From positions 3,968,001 through 4,032,000 of the forward strand of contig NZ_CP020892.1 of NCBI RefSeq assembly GCF_002163625.1: a stretch of 64,000 bases of DNA. The letters are read 5' to 3'. Every line of letters starts with the position of its first letter. The stretch's first letter is position 1. The notes beneath the pieces were generated by a model that was not told where the DNA came from, did no database searches, and saw nothing but the letters and a program-made list of their open reading frames with translations. Both the position numbers and the translations under genes were made by a program. This stretch comes from Pseudomonas sp. M30-35. Its GTDB lineage: Bacteria > Pseudomonadota > Gammaproteobacteria > Pseudomonadales > Pseudomonadaceae. Below are positions 57,425 through 64,000 of this stretch, piece by piece.

Positions 57425-57931
57425 TTACGCTGGAGTTTTAGCGTAAGTGGCCAATTTGCTATCGCGGCTCATCACGTCCAGAGTCGAAGCCAGAACTTGC
57501 TCACTGGTAACGTCTGCGGAAGAGAAGATCGTGTTGAAGTTCTCGTGAGTAACCTTGGCGAATTGCGCACGGTCGCTTGCCGGAATACCCAACAGTACAG
57601 CATAAGCATCCAGTGCCTCACCCTGACCTTGCGCCATGTCCACTGCGATAGAGTCGAGCATGCCGTTCATGGCAAGCATCGAACGACCACCATACGTAAG
57701 CTTACCGCCAGTGCTACAACCGTTAGTGCCAGACGTCATACCAAAGGTGGCATTACCGGAAGTGCCGTTAGTGGTACTGGCAAGAAAGTGCGGTGCAAGA
57801 CCGCGCTGGCCATCAAACAACATATTACCCCAACCGCAAGATGGACCGCCTGGCGCTTCTGCATATGCGCTAACACTGGCGACAGTTAACAAACCGAAAA
57901 TCAAGCCTTTGCTCAGCAATCGCTTTTCCAT
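57425..57931 (-). CDS. DUF3015 family exported protein
   Basis: This 168-residue protein has a signal peptide (MEKRLLSKGLIFGLLTVASV, cut after AYA). The mature N-terminal half is rich in Gly, Ser, Thr and Asn and carries the DUF3015 pattern: CGWGNMLFDGQRGLAPHFLA, then TSGTSGTNGC-like text around the second Cys. The C-terminal half is helical (MNGMLDSIAVDMAQGQGEAL, DRAQFAKVTHENFNTIF). Two cysteines probably form a disulfide. Function is unknown. I chose ATG 57931, where the signal peptide starts, 29 codons inside the longest frame. The homologue in P. aeruginosa lies in the same place (near PA4607). Confidence 0.87.
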   Translation of the reverse strand: MEKRLLSKGLIFGLLTVASVSAYAEAPGGPSCGWGNMLFDGQRGLAPHFLASTTNGTSGNATFGMTSGTNGCSTGGKLTYGGRSMLAMNGMLDSIAVDMAQGQGEALDAYAVLLGIPASDRAQFAKVTHENFNTIFSSADVTSEQVLASTLDVMSRDSKLATYAKTPA

Positions 57932-58172
57932 TTTTCTTTTGCTCCACGCTAAATAGTTATAAAGCTGCACTAGCAGCTTTGGCGAAAGTCGTAAAACTGT
58001 CAAATTCGATGCTGACATCAGCGTCTAGATAGCAAATAGCTAGCGCCGTGTTGCCCAACGATTTAAGGGGTTTCGCCAAAAAAGCAGTATCAAAATATTT
58101 TTCCATGCAAACAAACATATTTAGCTCGGCCGGCTTGGCTATAGTGTTGAGAGCATAAATCAGGAGCTGAAT

Positions 58173-58544
58173 ATGAGCGGCACAGACACAGAGCGTAGAC
58201 GCTTTCAGCGGATCGCCTTTGATGCACCGACAGAGATATCCCAGGGCACACAGCGTTGGGACGTGAAACTGCATGACGTTTCACTCAAAGGCCTGATGGT
58301 CGAGCGCCCCGCTGACTGGAAGGCAGACCCGGAGCAACTGTTTGACGTGCAGATCAGCCTCAGCGACGTCGCCAAAGTGCGCATGGAAGTAACTGAAACC
58401 CGCGATGATGACGGCCTACTCGGCTTTGCTTGTGAACACATTGACCTGGAGTCGATAAGCCACCTGCGCCGTCTGGTCGAACTGAACCTGGGTGATGAAT
58501 CGCTACTTGAACGTGAGCTCAGCGCGCTCGGCGAAGAAAACTAA
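58173..58544 (+). CDS. PilZ domain c-di-GMP-binding protein (PA4608/MapZ-like)
   Basis: This 123-residue single-domain PilZ protein has both c-di-GMP-binding motifs: RxxxR at residues 9-13 ([10 protein letters not shown]) and DxSxxG at 35-40 ([10 protein letters not shown]). Its size and place between the DUF3015 gene and radA match PA4608 (MapZ), which in P. aeruginosa binds the chemotaxis methyltransferase CheR1 when loaded with c-di-GMP and so affects flagellar motor switching. That role here is inferred from orthology. ATG 58173 has an AGGAGC site. Note the nearness of morA, which makes or destroys the same second messenger. Confidence 0.92.
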   Translation: MSGTDTERRRFQRIAFDAPTEISQGTQRWDVKLHDVSLKGLMVERPADWKADPEQLFDVQISLSDVAKVRMEVTETRDDDGLLGFACEHIDLESISHLRRLVELNLGDESLLERELSALGEEN

Positions 58545-58577
58545 GTCGCGCTGAAATAACCACTCAATCAGGCGCGG

Positions 58578-59942
58578 TTAATCGAACAAAGCATCCAGCG
58601 CTTGCTCAAGCCGCGTGACGGCAATCACCTCAAGCCCCGCCGGGGATTCTTTCGGAGCGTTGCCTTTGGGCACAATGGCACGTTTAAAGCCATGCTTGGC
58701 GGCTTCCTTCAAGCGTTCCTGACCGCTTGGCACCGGCCGAATTTCGCCGGATAACCCCACTTCACCGAACACTAACAAGTCATTGGCTAACGGTCGATTA
58801 CGCAGGCTTGAAATAACCGCAGCCATCAGCGCCAAGTCTGATGCTGTCTCCAGCACCTTGACCCCACCGACGACGTTCAGAAAAACATCCTGATCATAAG
58901 TTGGAATGCCGCCATGACGATGCAACACCGCAAGCAGCATGGCTAAGCGGTTCTGATCGAGCCCCAGCGTCACCCGCCGCGGGTTGCCCAAGTGGCTGGT
59001 ATCGACCAGCGCCTGCACCTCAACCAGCATGGGCCGTGTGCCTTCCCAGGTTGCCATGACCACGCTGCCAGGCACTTCTTCCTGCGCCCGAGTCAGGAAA
59101 ATGGCTGAAGGATTGGTCACCTCTTTCAGGCCTTTGTCAGTCATGCCAAACACGCCGAGCTCGTTGATCGCGCCAAAGCGGTTCTTCACCGCTCGCAACA
59201 GACGCAAGCGGCCGTCTGACTCGCCCTCGAAATAGAGCACGGTATCGACCATGTGCTCCAGCACCCGTGGCCCGGCCAGCGCCCCTTCTTTGGTGACATG
59301 GCCGACCAGGAAGATTGCAGTACCGCTTTGCTTGGCATAGCGCACCAGCAAAGCGGCGCTTTCGCGTACTTGCGCCACGCCGCCAGGAGCGGATTGTAAC
59401 TGCTCAGTGAAGATGGTCTGGATTGAGTCGATCACCATTACCTTGGGCTTTTCCTGGCGTGCCGTGGCAATGATGCTTTCGATGCAGGTTTCAGTCATGA
59501 CCTTGAGTTTGTCTTCTGGCAAACCCAAGCGCCGCGCACGCATGGCAACCTGTTGCTGCGACTCCTCCCCCGTCACGTACAAGGCGGGGAATCGCGTAGC
59601 GATGTTGCACAGGGTTTGCAGCAAAATGGTCGACTTACCAATGCCAGGGTCCCCGCCGATCAGCACCACTGAGCCATCGACCAGGCCACCGCCCAGCACG
59701 CGGTCCAGTTCGCCGGATGCCGTCGAGAATCGCGGCATCTCTTCAACGCTGACTTCAGCCAAGGTTTTTAGCGGTGTCTGCTGGCCTGCCCAACCACTGC
59801 GCCCGCCAGGCGCAGCGGCATTCGCCTCAAGCATGGTTTCGACTAGGGTATTCCAGGCGCTGCACTCACCGCACTGACCGGCCCACTTGGGAAACGTGGC
59901 ACCGCATTCGGTGCAGCCATACAGGCGTTTGGCCTTAGCCAT
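58578..59942 (-). CDS. radA: DNA repair protein RadA
   Basis: RadA (454 residues) is a RecA-like ATPase with helicase activity that speeds branch migration during recombination. The N-terminal four-cysteine zinc finger is CTECGATFPKWAGQCGEC. Walker A is GGDPGIGKSTILL, and the RadA-specific KNRFG motif is VKNRFGAINELGVF. The C-terminal Lon-protease-like domain (residues about 280-454) includes DVFLNVVGGVKVLETASDLA and GEVGLSGEIRPVPSG; it lacks the protease function in RadA. Length is normal. The gene is convergent with the PilZ gene and monocistronic. Confidence 0.97.
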   Translation of the reverse strand: MAKAKRLYGCTECGATFPKWAGQCGECSAWNTLVETMLEANAAAPGGRSGWAGQQTPLKTLAEVSVEEMPRFSTASGELDRVLGGGLVDGSVVLIGGDPGIGKSTILLQTLCNIATRFPALYVTGEESQQQVAMRARRLGLPEDKLKVMTETCIESIIATARQEKPKVMVIDSIQTIFTEQLQSAPGGVAQVRESAALLVRYAKQSGTAIFLVGHVTKEGALAGPRVLEHMVDTVLYFEGESDGRLRLLRAVKNRFGAINELGVFGMTDKGLKEVTNPSAIFLTRAQEEVPGSVVMATWEGTRPMLVEVQALVDTSHLGNPRRVTLGLDQNRLAMLLAVLHRHGGIPTYDQDVFLNVVGGVKVLETASDLALMAAVISSLRNRPLANDLLVFGEVGLSGEIRPVPSGQERLKEAAKHGFKRAIVPKGNAPKESPAGLEVIAVTRLEQALDALFD

Positions 59943-60057
59943 CAGCAGACTTCCTCAGAGCAAAGCGCCCATCATAGCCTTTCCTGAGGAAACTGAGACA
60001 ACCCACATATCGTGAAAATGCCTCATTTGCCAACATGTGCCAAAGCGTTCCTAGGCC

Positions 60058-60303
60058 TTAACCTTCACTGTTGGTCAGCATGTTGGAGATTTCATCTTTG
60101 AGCGTCACGCGCTGCATCTTCAGGCCTTGCAAGTTCAGGTCATCCATCGAGCTGTGGCCGTCTTCGACTTCATAAATGCGTTTATCCAATGCCTCGTACT
60201 CTTCGGCAAGCCGGGCAAAACGCTTATTTGATTGCGCCAATGCGCTGAATTGGCTGGCGAATTGAGGAAACTCGTTCTTTAGTGAATGATGTTCCAGCGG
60301 CAT
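60058..60303 (-). CDS. YdcH family (DUF465) small protein
   Basis: This 81-residue cytosolic protein is almost wholly helical, probably a coiled-coil hairpin. The DUF465 pattern is visible: NKRFARLAEEYEALDKRIYE, then LNLQGLKMQRVTLKDEISNM. The function of the family is unknown. ATG 60303 follows GAGGGTGCAG. It stands alone between radA and the divergent mscL. Confidence 0.9.
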   Translation of the reverse strand: MPLEHHSLKNEFPQFASQFSALAQSNKRFARLAEEYEALDKRIYEVEDGHSSMDDLNLQGLKMQRVTLKDEISNMLTNSEG

Positions 60304-60539
60304 GTCTGCACCCTCTTGATGTATATACCTTCAGACTAGTTGAGCCTAGCAGCTCTGCTTGCCTGCAAGCGCATGTCTAAACAAGGCGCAAAACCTCACA
60401 GCCAAATTGTCAATTTTCAGCACTAATCAACTAATAGAGCCGAGCAGACACTCTTTTGACGGCCCCGACTTATCTAGTGGCTAAATGTAATTGAATGTTT
60501 AGAATAAGCAGACAACCAGACATCGCAAGGATTGGAAAC

Positions 60540-60947
60540 ATGAGCATTATCAGTGAATTCAAAGCTTTTGCCGTTAAAGGCAACGTGGTCGACATGGCTG
60601 TCGGTATTATCATCGGCGCGGCGTTCGGTAAGATCGTTGCATCCTTTGTTGGCGATCTGATCATGCCTGCTTTAGGTGTGCTGATCGGCGGTGTCGACTT
60701 CACAGACTTGGTCATCATCCTCAAAGCGGCACAGGGTGATCTCCCAGCCGTTACCATGAATTACGGTAAGTTCATCCAAACGCTGGTGGACTTTCTAATC
60801 GTGGCATTCGCTATTTTCATGGCGATCAAAGTCATGAACAGCCTCAAGCGCAAAGAGGAAGCAGCCCCAGCCGCGCCTCCTGCACCAACTCAGGAACAAG
60901 TATTACTGGCTGAGATCCGCGACCTGCTTAAAAGTAAGGCCGAATAA
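60540..60947 (+). CDS. mscL: Large-conductance mechanosensitive channel MscL
   Basis: MscL (135 residues) forms a homopentameric pore that opens under membrane tension during osmotic downshock. TM1 is [20 protein letters not shown] (with the pore-constriction glycines and valine), TM2 is [20 protein letters not shown]. The amphipathic N-terminal helix is [15 protein letters not shown], and the C-terminal helical bundle is [18 protein letters not shown] chose ATG 60540, the usual family start, with AAGGATT upstream; the frame is open 15 more codons. A TTGACG at 60456-60461 may be part of its promoter. Confidence 0.97.
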   Translation: MSIISEFKAFAVKGNVVDMAVGIIIGAAFGKIVASFVGDLIMPALGVLIGGVDFTDLVIILKAAQGDLPAVTMNYGKFIQTLVDFLIVAFAIFMAIKVMNSLKRKEEAAPAAPPAPTQEQVLLAEIRDLLKSKAE

Positions 60948-60971
60948 GCCATCGCGCTCGCCTGCTAGACA

Positions 60972-60993
60972 GCTTGGCGTGATCACGCCAAGC
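60972..60993 (+). terminator. Palindromic hairpin after mscL
   Basis: A perfect 22-bp palindrome (half GCTTGGCGTGA) 24 nt past the mscL stop, without a T-run. It may be a weak terminator or 3'-end stabiliser. Confidence 0.45.
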
Positions 60994-61011
60994 CTAGTTG
61001 AACCGAATGGC

Positions 61012-61102
61012 GGACGACGCTTTTTTCGTCCGCCAGCGGCAACCTGAATACTCAAACTATTCGCCACCTTGGTGGACAAGCTTCGCCTTGTCGCACCCTA
61101 CC
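61012..61102 (-). repeat. 91-bp tandem repeat, copy 1 (contains the 31-nt element)
   Basis: This unit and the one at 61126-61216 differ at a single base (61087 versus 61201) and are 114 nt apart. Each begins with a hairpin (GGACGA ... TCGTCC around a T6 run) and ends with the 31-nt dispersed element (here 61071-61101, one mismatch). Confidence 0.9.
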
Positions 61103-61125
61103 TGAGTCGCCTCAACCCGTAGGGT

Positions 61126-61216
61126 GGACGACGCTTTTTTCGTCCGCCAGCGGCAACCTGAATACTCAAACTATTCGCCACCTTGGTGGACAAGCTTCGC
61201 GTTGTCGCACCCTACC
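61126..61216 (-). repeat. 91-bp tandem repeat, copy 2 (reaches into fpr stop)
   Basis: The second copy. Its 31-nt element (61185-61215) is identical to copies A and B. The TAG at 61212-61214 (minus strand) that ends fpr is part of the element, so the repeat abuts the last fpr codon. Confidence 0.9.
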
Positions 61217-61988
61217 AATAATTCTCCACGGCTACTTGGCCTGGCCTGCGGGTAAGACTTAGCTGCATGTCGCGTTGTTTCAACAGCTGGCGCAGATCAT
61301 CAATCATCTGTGGGTTGCCGCAGAGCATCACCCGTGAGTTTTCGGCATCCATCGCCACCCCGGCAGCACGCTCCAACTCGCCATTCTCAAGCAATACGGT
61401 GATACGTTGATTGAGGCAGCCTGCAAGCGGCTCACGCGTGACCACCGGCACATACACCAACTTGTGTGCATGTTCAGCAAGATGTTCGAGGGTGCTGAGT
61501 TGTTTGATCAACTCTTGATAGGCCAACTCCTGAGCTGTGCGGGCGCTGTAAACCAGAATGATCCGCTCAAAGCGCTGCCACACTTCAAGGTCTTGTAATA
61601 TCGACAGGAACGGAGCCAAGCCCGTGCCGCTGGCGACCAACCACAGATCGCGACCATCAATAAACCGATCAAGCGTCAGAAAGCCAAAGGCTTGTTTATC
61701 CACAAGCAGCGTATCGCCAACGGACAAACGACTCAGTTCACTGGTGAACTCACCGTCTGGCACGACGATTGAGAAGAACTCGAGAAACTCGTCGTGCGGC
61801 GCTGAAACCATCGAATACGCTCGCCAGACAACACTGCCATCTGGCTTGTTGACCCCTAAACGGGCGAATTGCCCAGCACGAAATCTAAACCCCTGATCCC
61901 GTGAGCAGCGCAAGCTGAATAAAGTTGGCGACCAGACACGTACATCGCTAAGGGTTTGCCGGGTAAACTTCTCATCACTAGCGCTCAT
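61212..61988 (-). CDS. fpr: Ferredoxin/flavodoxin-NADP+ reductase
   Basis: Fpr (258 residues) moves electrons between NADPH and ferredoxin or flavodoxin via FAD. The FAD-binding region is FRAGQFARLGVNKPDGSVVW followed by RAYSMVSAPHDEFLEF. The NADPH-binding region includes LWLVASGTGLAPFLSILQDL and RVMLCGNPQMIDDLRQLL. The C-terminus ends in Tyr-Trp (RRPGQVAVENYW), as in E. coli Fpr, rather than the longer tail of the A. vinelandii type; it is therefore probably the PA4615-like (FprB) form. ATG 61988 follows GGGAG. The stop codon lies inside an intergenic repeat, but the protein ends at the normal family end. Confidence 0.93.
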   Translation of the reverse strand: MSASDEKFTRQTLSDVRVWSPTLFSLRCSRDQGFRFRAGQFARLGVNKPDGSVVWRAYSMVSAPHDEFLEFFSIVVPDGEFTSELSRLSVGDTLLVDKQAFGFLTLDRFIDGRDLWLVASGTGLAPFLSILQDLEVWQRFERIILVYSARTAQELAYQELIKQLSTLEHLAEHAHKLVYVPVVTREPLAGCLNQRITVLLENGELERAAGVAMDAENSRVMLCGNPQMIDDLRQLLKQRDMQLSLTRRPGQVAVENYW

Positions 61989-62148
61989 AGGACTCCCTAA
62001 GTGAGTCAGTGGTTGGGCTCGAGCAAATACCAGGCACTATTGCTGCACGGTGATCAGGCTAAAACAGCTAAGCTATAGCGCTCTAACCGCTCGGCTCATG
62101 AGACTGCAGTGTCGCGCACTTTTCCGTTGATAAAAACCAGCAGCTTAT

Positions 62149-63285
62149 ATGCCTATATTTGTTACGCCTTTTGCTGAGTTGGAGCTAATCCGCCAGCCTG
62201 AACAGTCACACGAAACCCTGCAGGCCTTTGATGCCGCAGACGAATACCTGCTTAACCAGTTTGCCGAGCAAGGCATTACTGCTGGCCTGCGCGTGTTGAT
62301 TCTCAACGACAACTTTGGTGCCCTCGCCTGCGCGCTGGCAGCCGTTGAACAAACGCCGATGGAGATTATCAGCAGTTCAGACTCGCACCTGGGGCACATG
62401 GCGCTACAGATCAACCTGCGGCGTAATCAATTGGCCGCAGACGCCGTCAACTTCGTACCGGCTGAACAGACAGTCCAAGGACCGTTTGATCGCGTACTTA
62501 TCCGCATCCCCAAGACACTGGCCTTACTTGAAGAGCAACTGATTCGTCTACATGGCCAGTTAGCACCGGGGGCTCAGGTTGTAGCTGCGGGTATGGTTAA
62601 ACATTTACCGCGCGCCGCGGGTGACCTGCTGGAAAAATACATCGGCCCGGTTCAGGCTTCTCTGGCTGTCAAAAAGGCGCGCCTTCTGATTGCATCGCCG
62701 GAACAAAAACCGCAGCCAGTCTCTCCCTACCCGAGCCGCTATACCTTGGAAAAACCGAGGCTCAGCCTGATTAATCATGCCAACGTTTTCTGTCGCGAAG
62801 GCCTCGACATTGGCACTCGGGCGTTCTTACCGCACCTGCCTAAACATCAAGTCCCGATGCGCGTGGCAGACGTGGGGTGCGGCAACGGCGTTCTGGCAAT
62901 TTGCTATGCGCTGAACAGCCCTGAGGCGCAACTGACATTGGTTGATGAGTCCTACATGGCGGTGCAATCCGCACGTGACAACTGGCGGGCAGCGCTAGGT
63001 GAACGCCCTGCAGATATCCGCGCAGGCGACGGTCTGGCTGAGCAAGCGGCTGACTCATTGGATCTGGTGCTGTGCAACCCACCCTTTCACCAGCAGCAGG
63101 TGGTTGGCGATTTTCTCGCCTGGCGCATGTTCCAACAAGCACATAGCGCGCTGGTCACCGGCGGTGAATTATGGATTGTCGGTAATCGCCACTTGGGCTA
63201 CCACCAAAAGCTCAAGCGCCTGTTTCGTGGCGTCGAACAAGTGGCGTCTAACCCTAAATTTGTCATCCTCAAAGCCATCAAGTAG
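62149..63285 (+). CDS. rlmG: 23S rRNA (guanine-1835-N2)-methyltransferase RlmG
   Basis: RlmG (378 residues) methylates G1835 of 23S rRNA. It is a duplicated methyltransferase of the RsmC/RlmG type: a degenerate N-terminal half (FGALACALAAVEQTPMEIIS) and an active C-terminal half with the SAM-binding motif VADVGCGNGVLAICYALNS and the catalytic NPPF motif in LVLCNPPFHQQQVVG. The linker includes VFCREGLDIGTRAFLPHLP, typical for the family. ATG 62149 has no strong ribosome-binding sequence, but the protein starts as the family does (MPIFVTPFAELELIRQ). It is monocistronic and divergent from fpr. Confidence 0.93.
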   Translation: MPIFVTPFAELELIRQPEQSHETLQAFDAADEYLLNQFAEQGITAGLRVLILNDNFGALACALAAVEQTPMEIISSSDSHLGHMALQINLRRNQLAADAVNFVPAEQTVQGPFDRVLIRIPKTLALLEEQLIRLHGQLAPGAQVVAAGMVKHLPRAAGDLLEKYIGPVQASLAVKKARLLIASPEQKPQPVSPYPSRYTLEKPRLSLINHANVFCREGLDIGTRAFLPHLPKHQVPMRVADVGCGNGVLAICYALNSPEAQLTLVDESYMAVQSARDNWRAALGERPADIRAGDGLAEQAADSLDLVLCNPPFHQQQVVGDFLAWRMFQQAHSALVTGGELWIVGNRHLGYHQKLKRLFRGVEQVASNPKFVILKAIK

Positions 63286-63437
63286 CTGATAACGACCGAC
63301 TTCCCTCTAAGCGACCAGCTACCTGCTCCGGACTTTTTCATTCAAGGCTTAACCTGTTATAACAAAGGGCCTTTACAAAAGGCCGATGCCAACAAATAAG
63401 AACGCAATAATGCGCTCAAAATAATAAGGACTCTCAC

Positions 63438-64000
63438 ATGAGAAAATTTTTTACCGGCTTGGCGATTAGCGCCAGCCTGCTAGGCGCTTCAATCACAGCT
63501 CAAGCGGGTCCAGTTCTTGATGATATTGTTAAATCAGGGGAGCTTAAAATTTGTTTCGATGCGGGCTACATGCCTTTCGAAATGAAGAGCAAGTCGGGCC
63601 AATTTATCGGCTTTGATATTGACATGGGCAAACTGCTTGCCAAGCAAATGGGGGTTAAATACGTCCCGGTCAACACAGCATGGGATGGCATCATTCCAAC
63701 CCTGCTGACGGGCAAGTGCCACATGATCAACGGCGGCATGACCATCAACACCCAGCGCAACATGCGTGTGAATTTCGCTGATCCGTATATCGTGATCGGC
63801 CAGAGCATTCTGCTGAACCCTAAGCTCAAGGGTAAAATCAAAGACTACAAAGACCTCAATGATCCGCAATACACCATCACCACCAAACTCGGCACCACCG
63901 GTGAGCAATCGGTCAAGCGCCTGCTGAGCAAAGCCAAGATCAATGTCTTTGAAACCCAGTCTGACGCAGTGCTTGAAGTCACCAACGGCAAAGCGGATGC
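63438..64000 (+). CDS. Amino-acid-type ABC transporter substrate-binding protein (partial)
   Basis: The gene starts at ATG 63438, with AAGGA nine nt upstream, and runs off the window after 187 codons. A signal peptide is clear (MRKFFTGLAISASLLGASIT, cut after AQA). The mature part is a family 3 periplasmic binding protein: LKICFDAGYMPFEMKSKSGQ, FIGFDIDMGKLLAKQMGVKY, AWDGIIPTLLTGKCHMINGG, MTINTQRNMRVNFADPY. Such proteins bind polar amino acids or related compounds. The specific ligand and the transporter genes lie beyond the window. Confidence 0.9.
   Translation, partial: MRKFFTGLAISASLLGASITAQAGPVLDDIVKSGELKICFDAGYMPFEMKSKSGQFIGFDIDMGKLLAKQMGVKYVPVNTAWDGIIPTLLTGKCHMINGGMTINTQRNMRVNFADPYIVIGQSILLNPKLKGKIKDYKDLNDPQYTITTKLGTTGEQSVKRLLSKAKINVFETQSDAVLEVTNGKAD

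Noticed and set aside
57957..58274. Minus-strand open frame of 105 codons between the DUF3015 and PilZ genes
   Set aside because: It overlaps the start of the PilZ gene, has no ribosome-binding site and no recognisable protein features.
60320..60329. TGTATATACC, close to the HutC operator sequence, upstream of the YdcH gene
   Set aside because: One half-site is imperfect and the location is far from any hut gene. A chance AT-rich match is more likely.
61212..61988. Possibility that the repeat truncates fpr
   Set aside because: The protein ends in Tyr-Trp, the normal C-terminus of the E. coli-type Fpr, so the repeat only supplies the stop codon.

Overview
The window is a stretch of chromosome from a Pseudomonas-like gammaproteobacterium. 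The gene order pilX-like/pilY1/pilE, ispH, fkpB, lspA, ileS, ribF, murJ, rpsT, creA, proB, obgE, rpmA, rplU, ispB, followed later by morA, glyA, a PilZ gene, radA, mscL, fpr and rlmG, matches the Pseudomonas aeruginosa chromosome as I remember it. The proteins also read as Pseudomonas family members. I see no phage, insertion sequence, CRISPR array, tRNA or rRNA gene. The window opens inside one gene and closes inside another.

Layout. Bases 1-5410 hold the end of a type IV pilus minor-pilin operon: the end of a PilX-like gene, a small secreted protein, a very large PilY1 and PilE. From 5477 to 13144 the minus strand carries core genes: ispH, fkpB, lspA, ileS, ribF and murJ. They serve isoprenoid synthesis, lipoprotein maturation, tRNA charging, FAD synthesis and peptidoglycan lipid II flipping. 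From 13336 to 18811 come rpsT, creA, proB, obgE, rpmA, rplU and ispB. From 18940 to 26328 lie smaller conserved genes: a probably Fur-controlled small protein, an FKBP, a UPF0114 membrane protein, a Lon-like protease, a DksA-like zinc protein and a DUF4105 protein.

The accessory part runs from about 26461 to 49219. It begins with a probable thiosulfate dehydrogenase pair (tsdB-tsdA). Next is a complete histidine-utilisation operon read on the minus strand in the order hutI, hutG, yjiH-like, hutU, BCCT transporter, hutH paralogue, hutH, hutC. hutD is divergent, and TGTATATACA operator-like sites lie at both ends of the shared promoter region. The pathway is histidine to urocanate (HutH), imidazolone propionate (HutU), formiminoglutamate (HutI), then glutamate plus formamide (an arginase-type HutG). 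This is the four-step route. After it comes a polyamine-type ABC transporter operon that ends in a P1-family (DmpA-like) peptidase, a divergent RpiR regulator, and an operon of a FAD oxidoreductase, a cupin and a SpuD-like binding protein.

Bases 49498-63285 return to core genes: ettA, morA (PAS-rich GGDEF-EAL), glyA, a DUF3015 protein, a PilZ protein, radA, a YdcH protein, mscL, fpr and rlmG. The last 563 bases start an amino-acid-type ABC binding protein.

Most notable observations: (1) the hutH paralogue has lost exactly the three residues (Ala-Ser-Gly) that form the MIO cofactor, yet is a full-length gene in an intact hut operon; (2) PilY1 carries a helix- and coiled-coil-like insertion of about 380 residues inside its C-terminal propeller region; (3) a 31-nt intergenic repeat recurs at distant sites and is duplicated in tandem next to fpr; (4) the hut operon combines a four-step HutG, a BCCT transporter with an atypical aromatic motif, and HutC-type operators.
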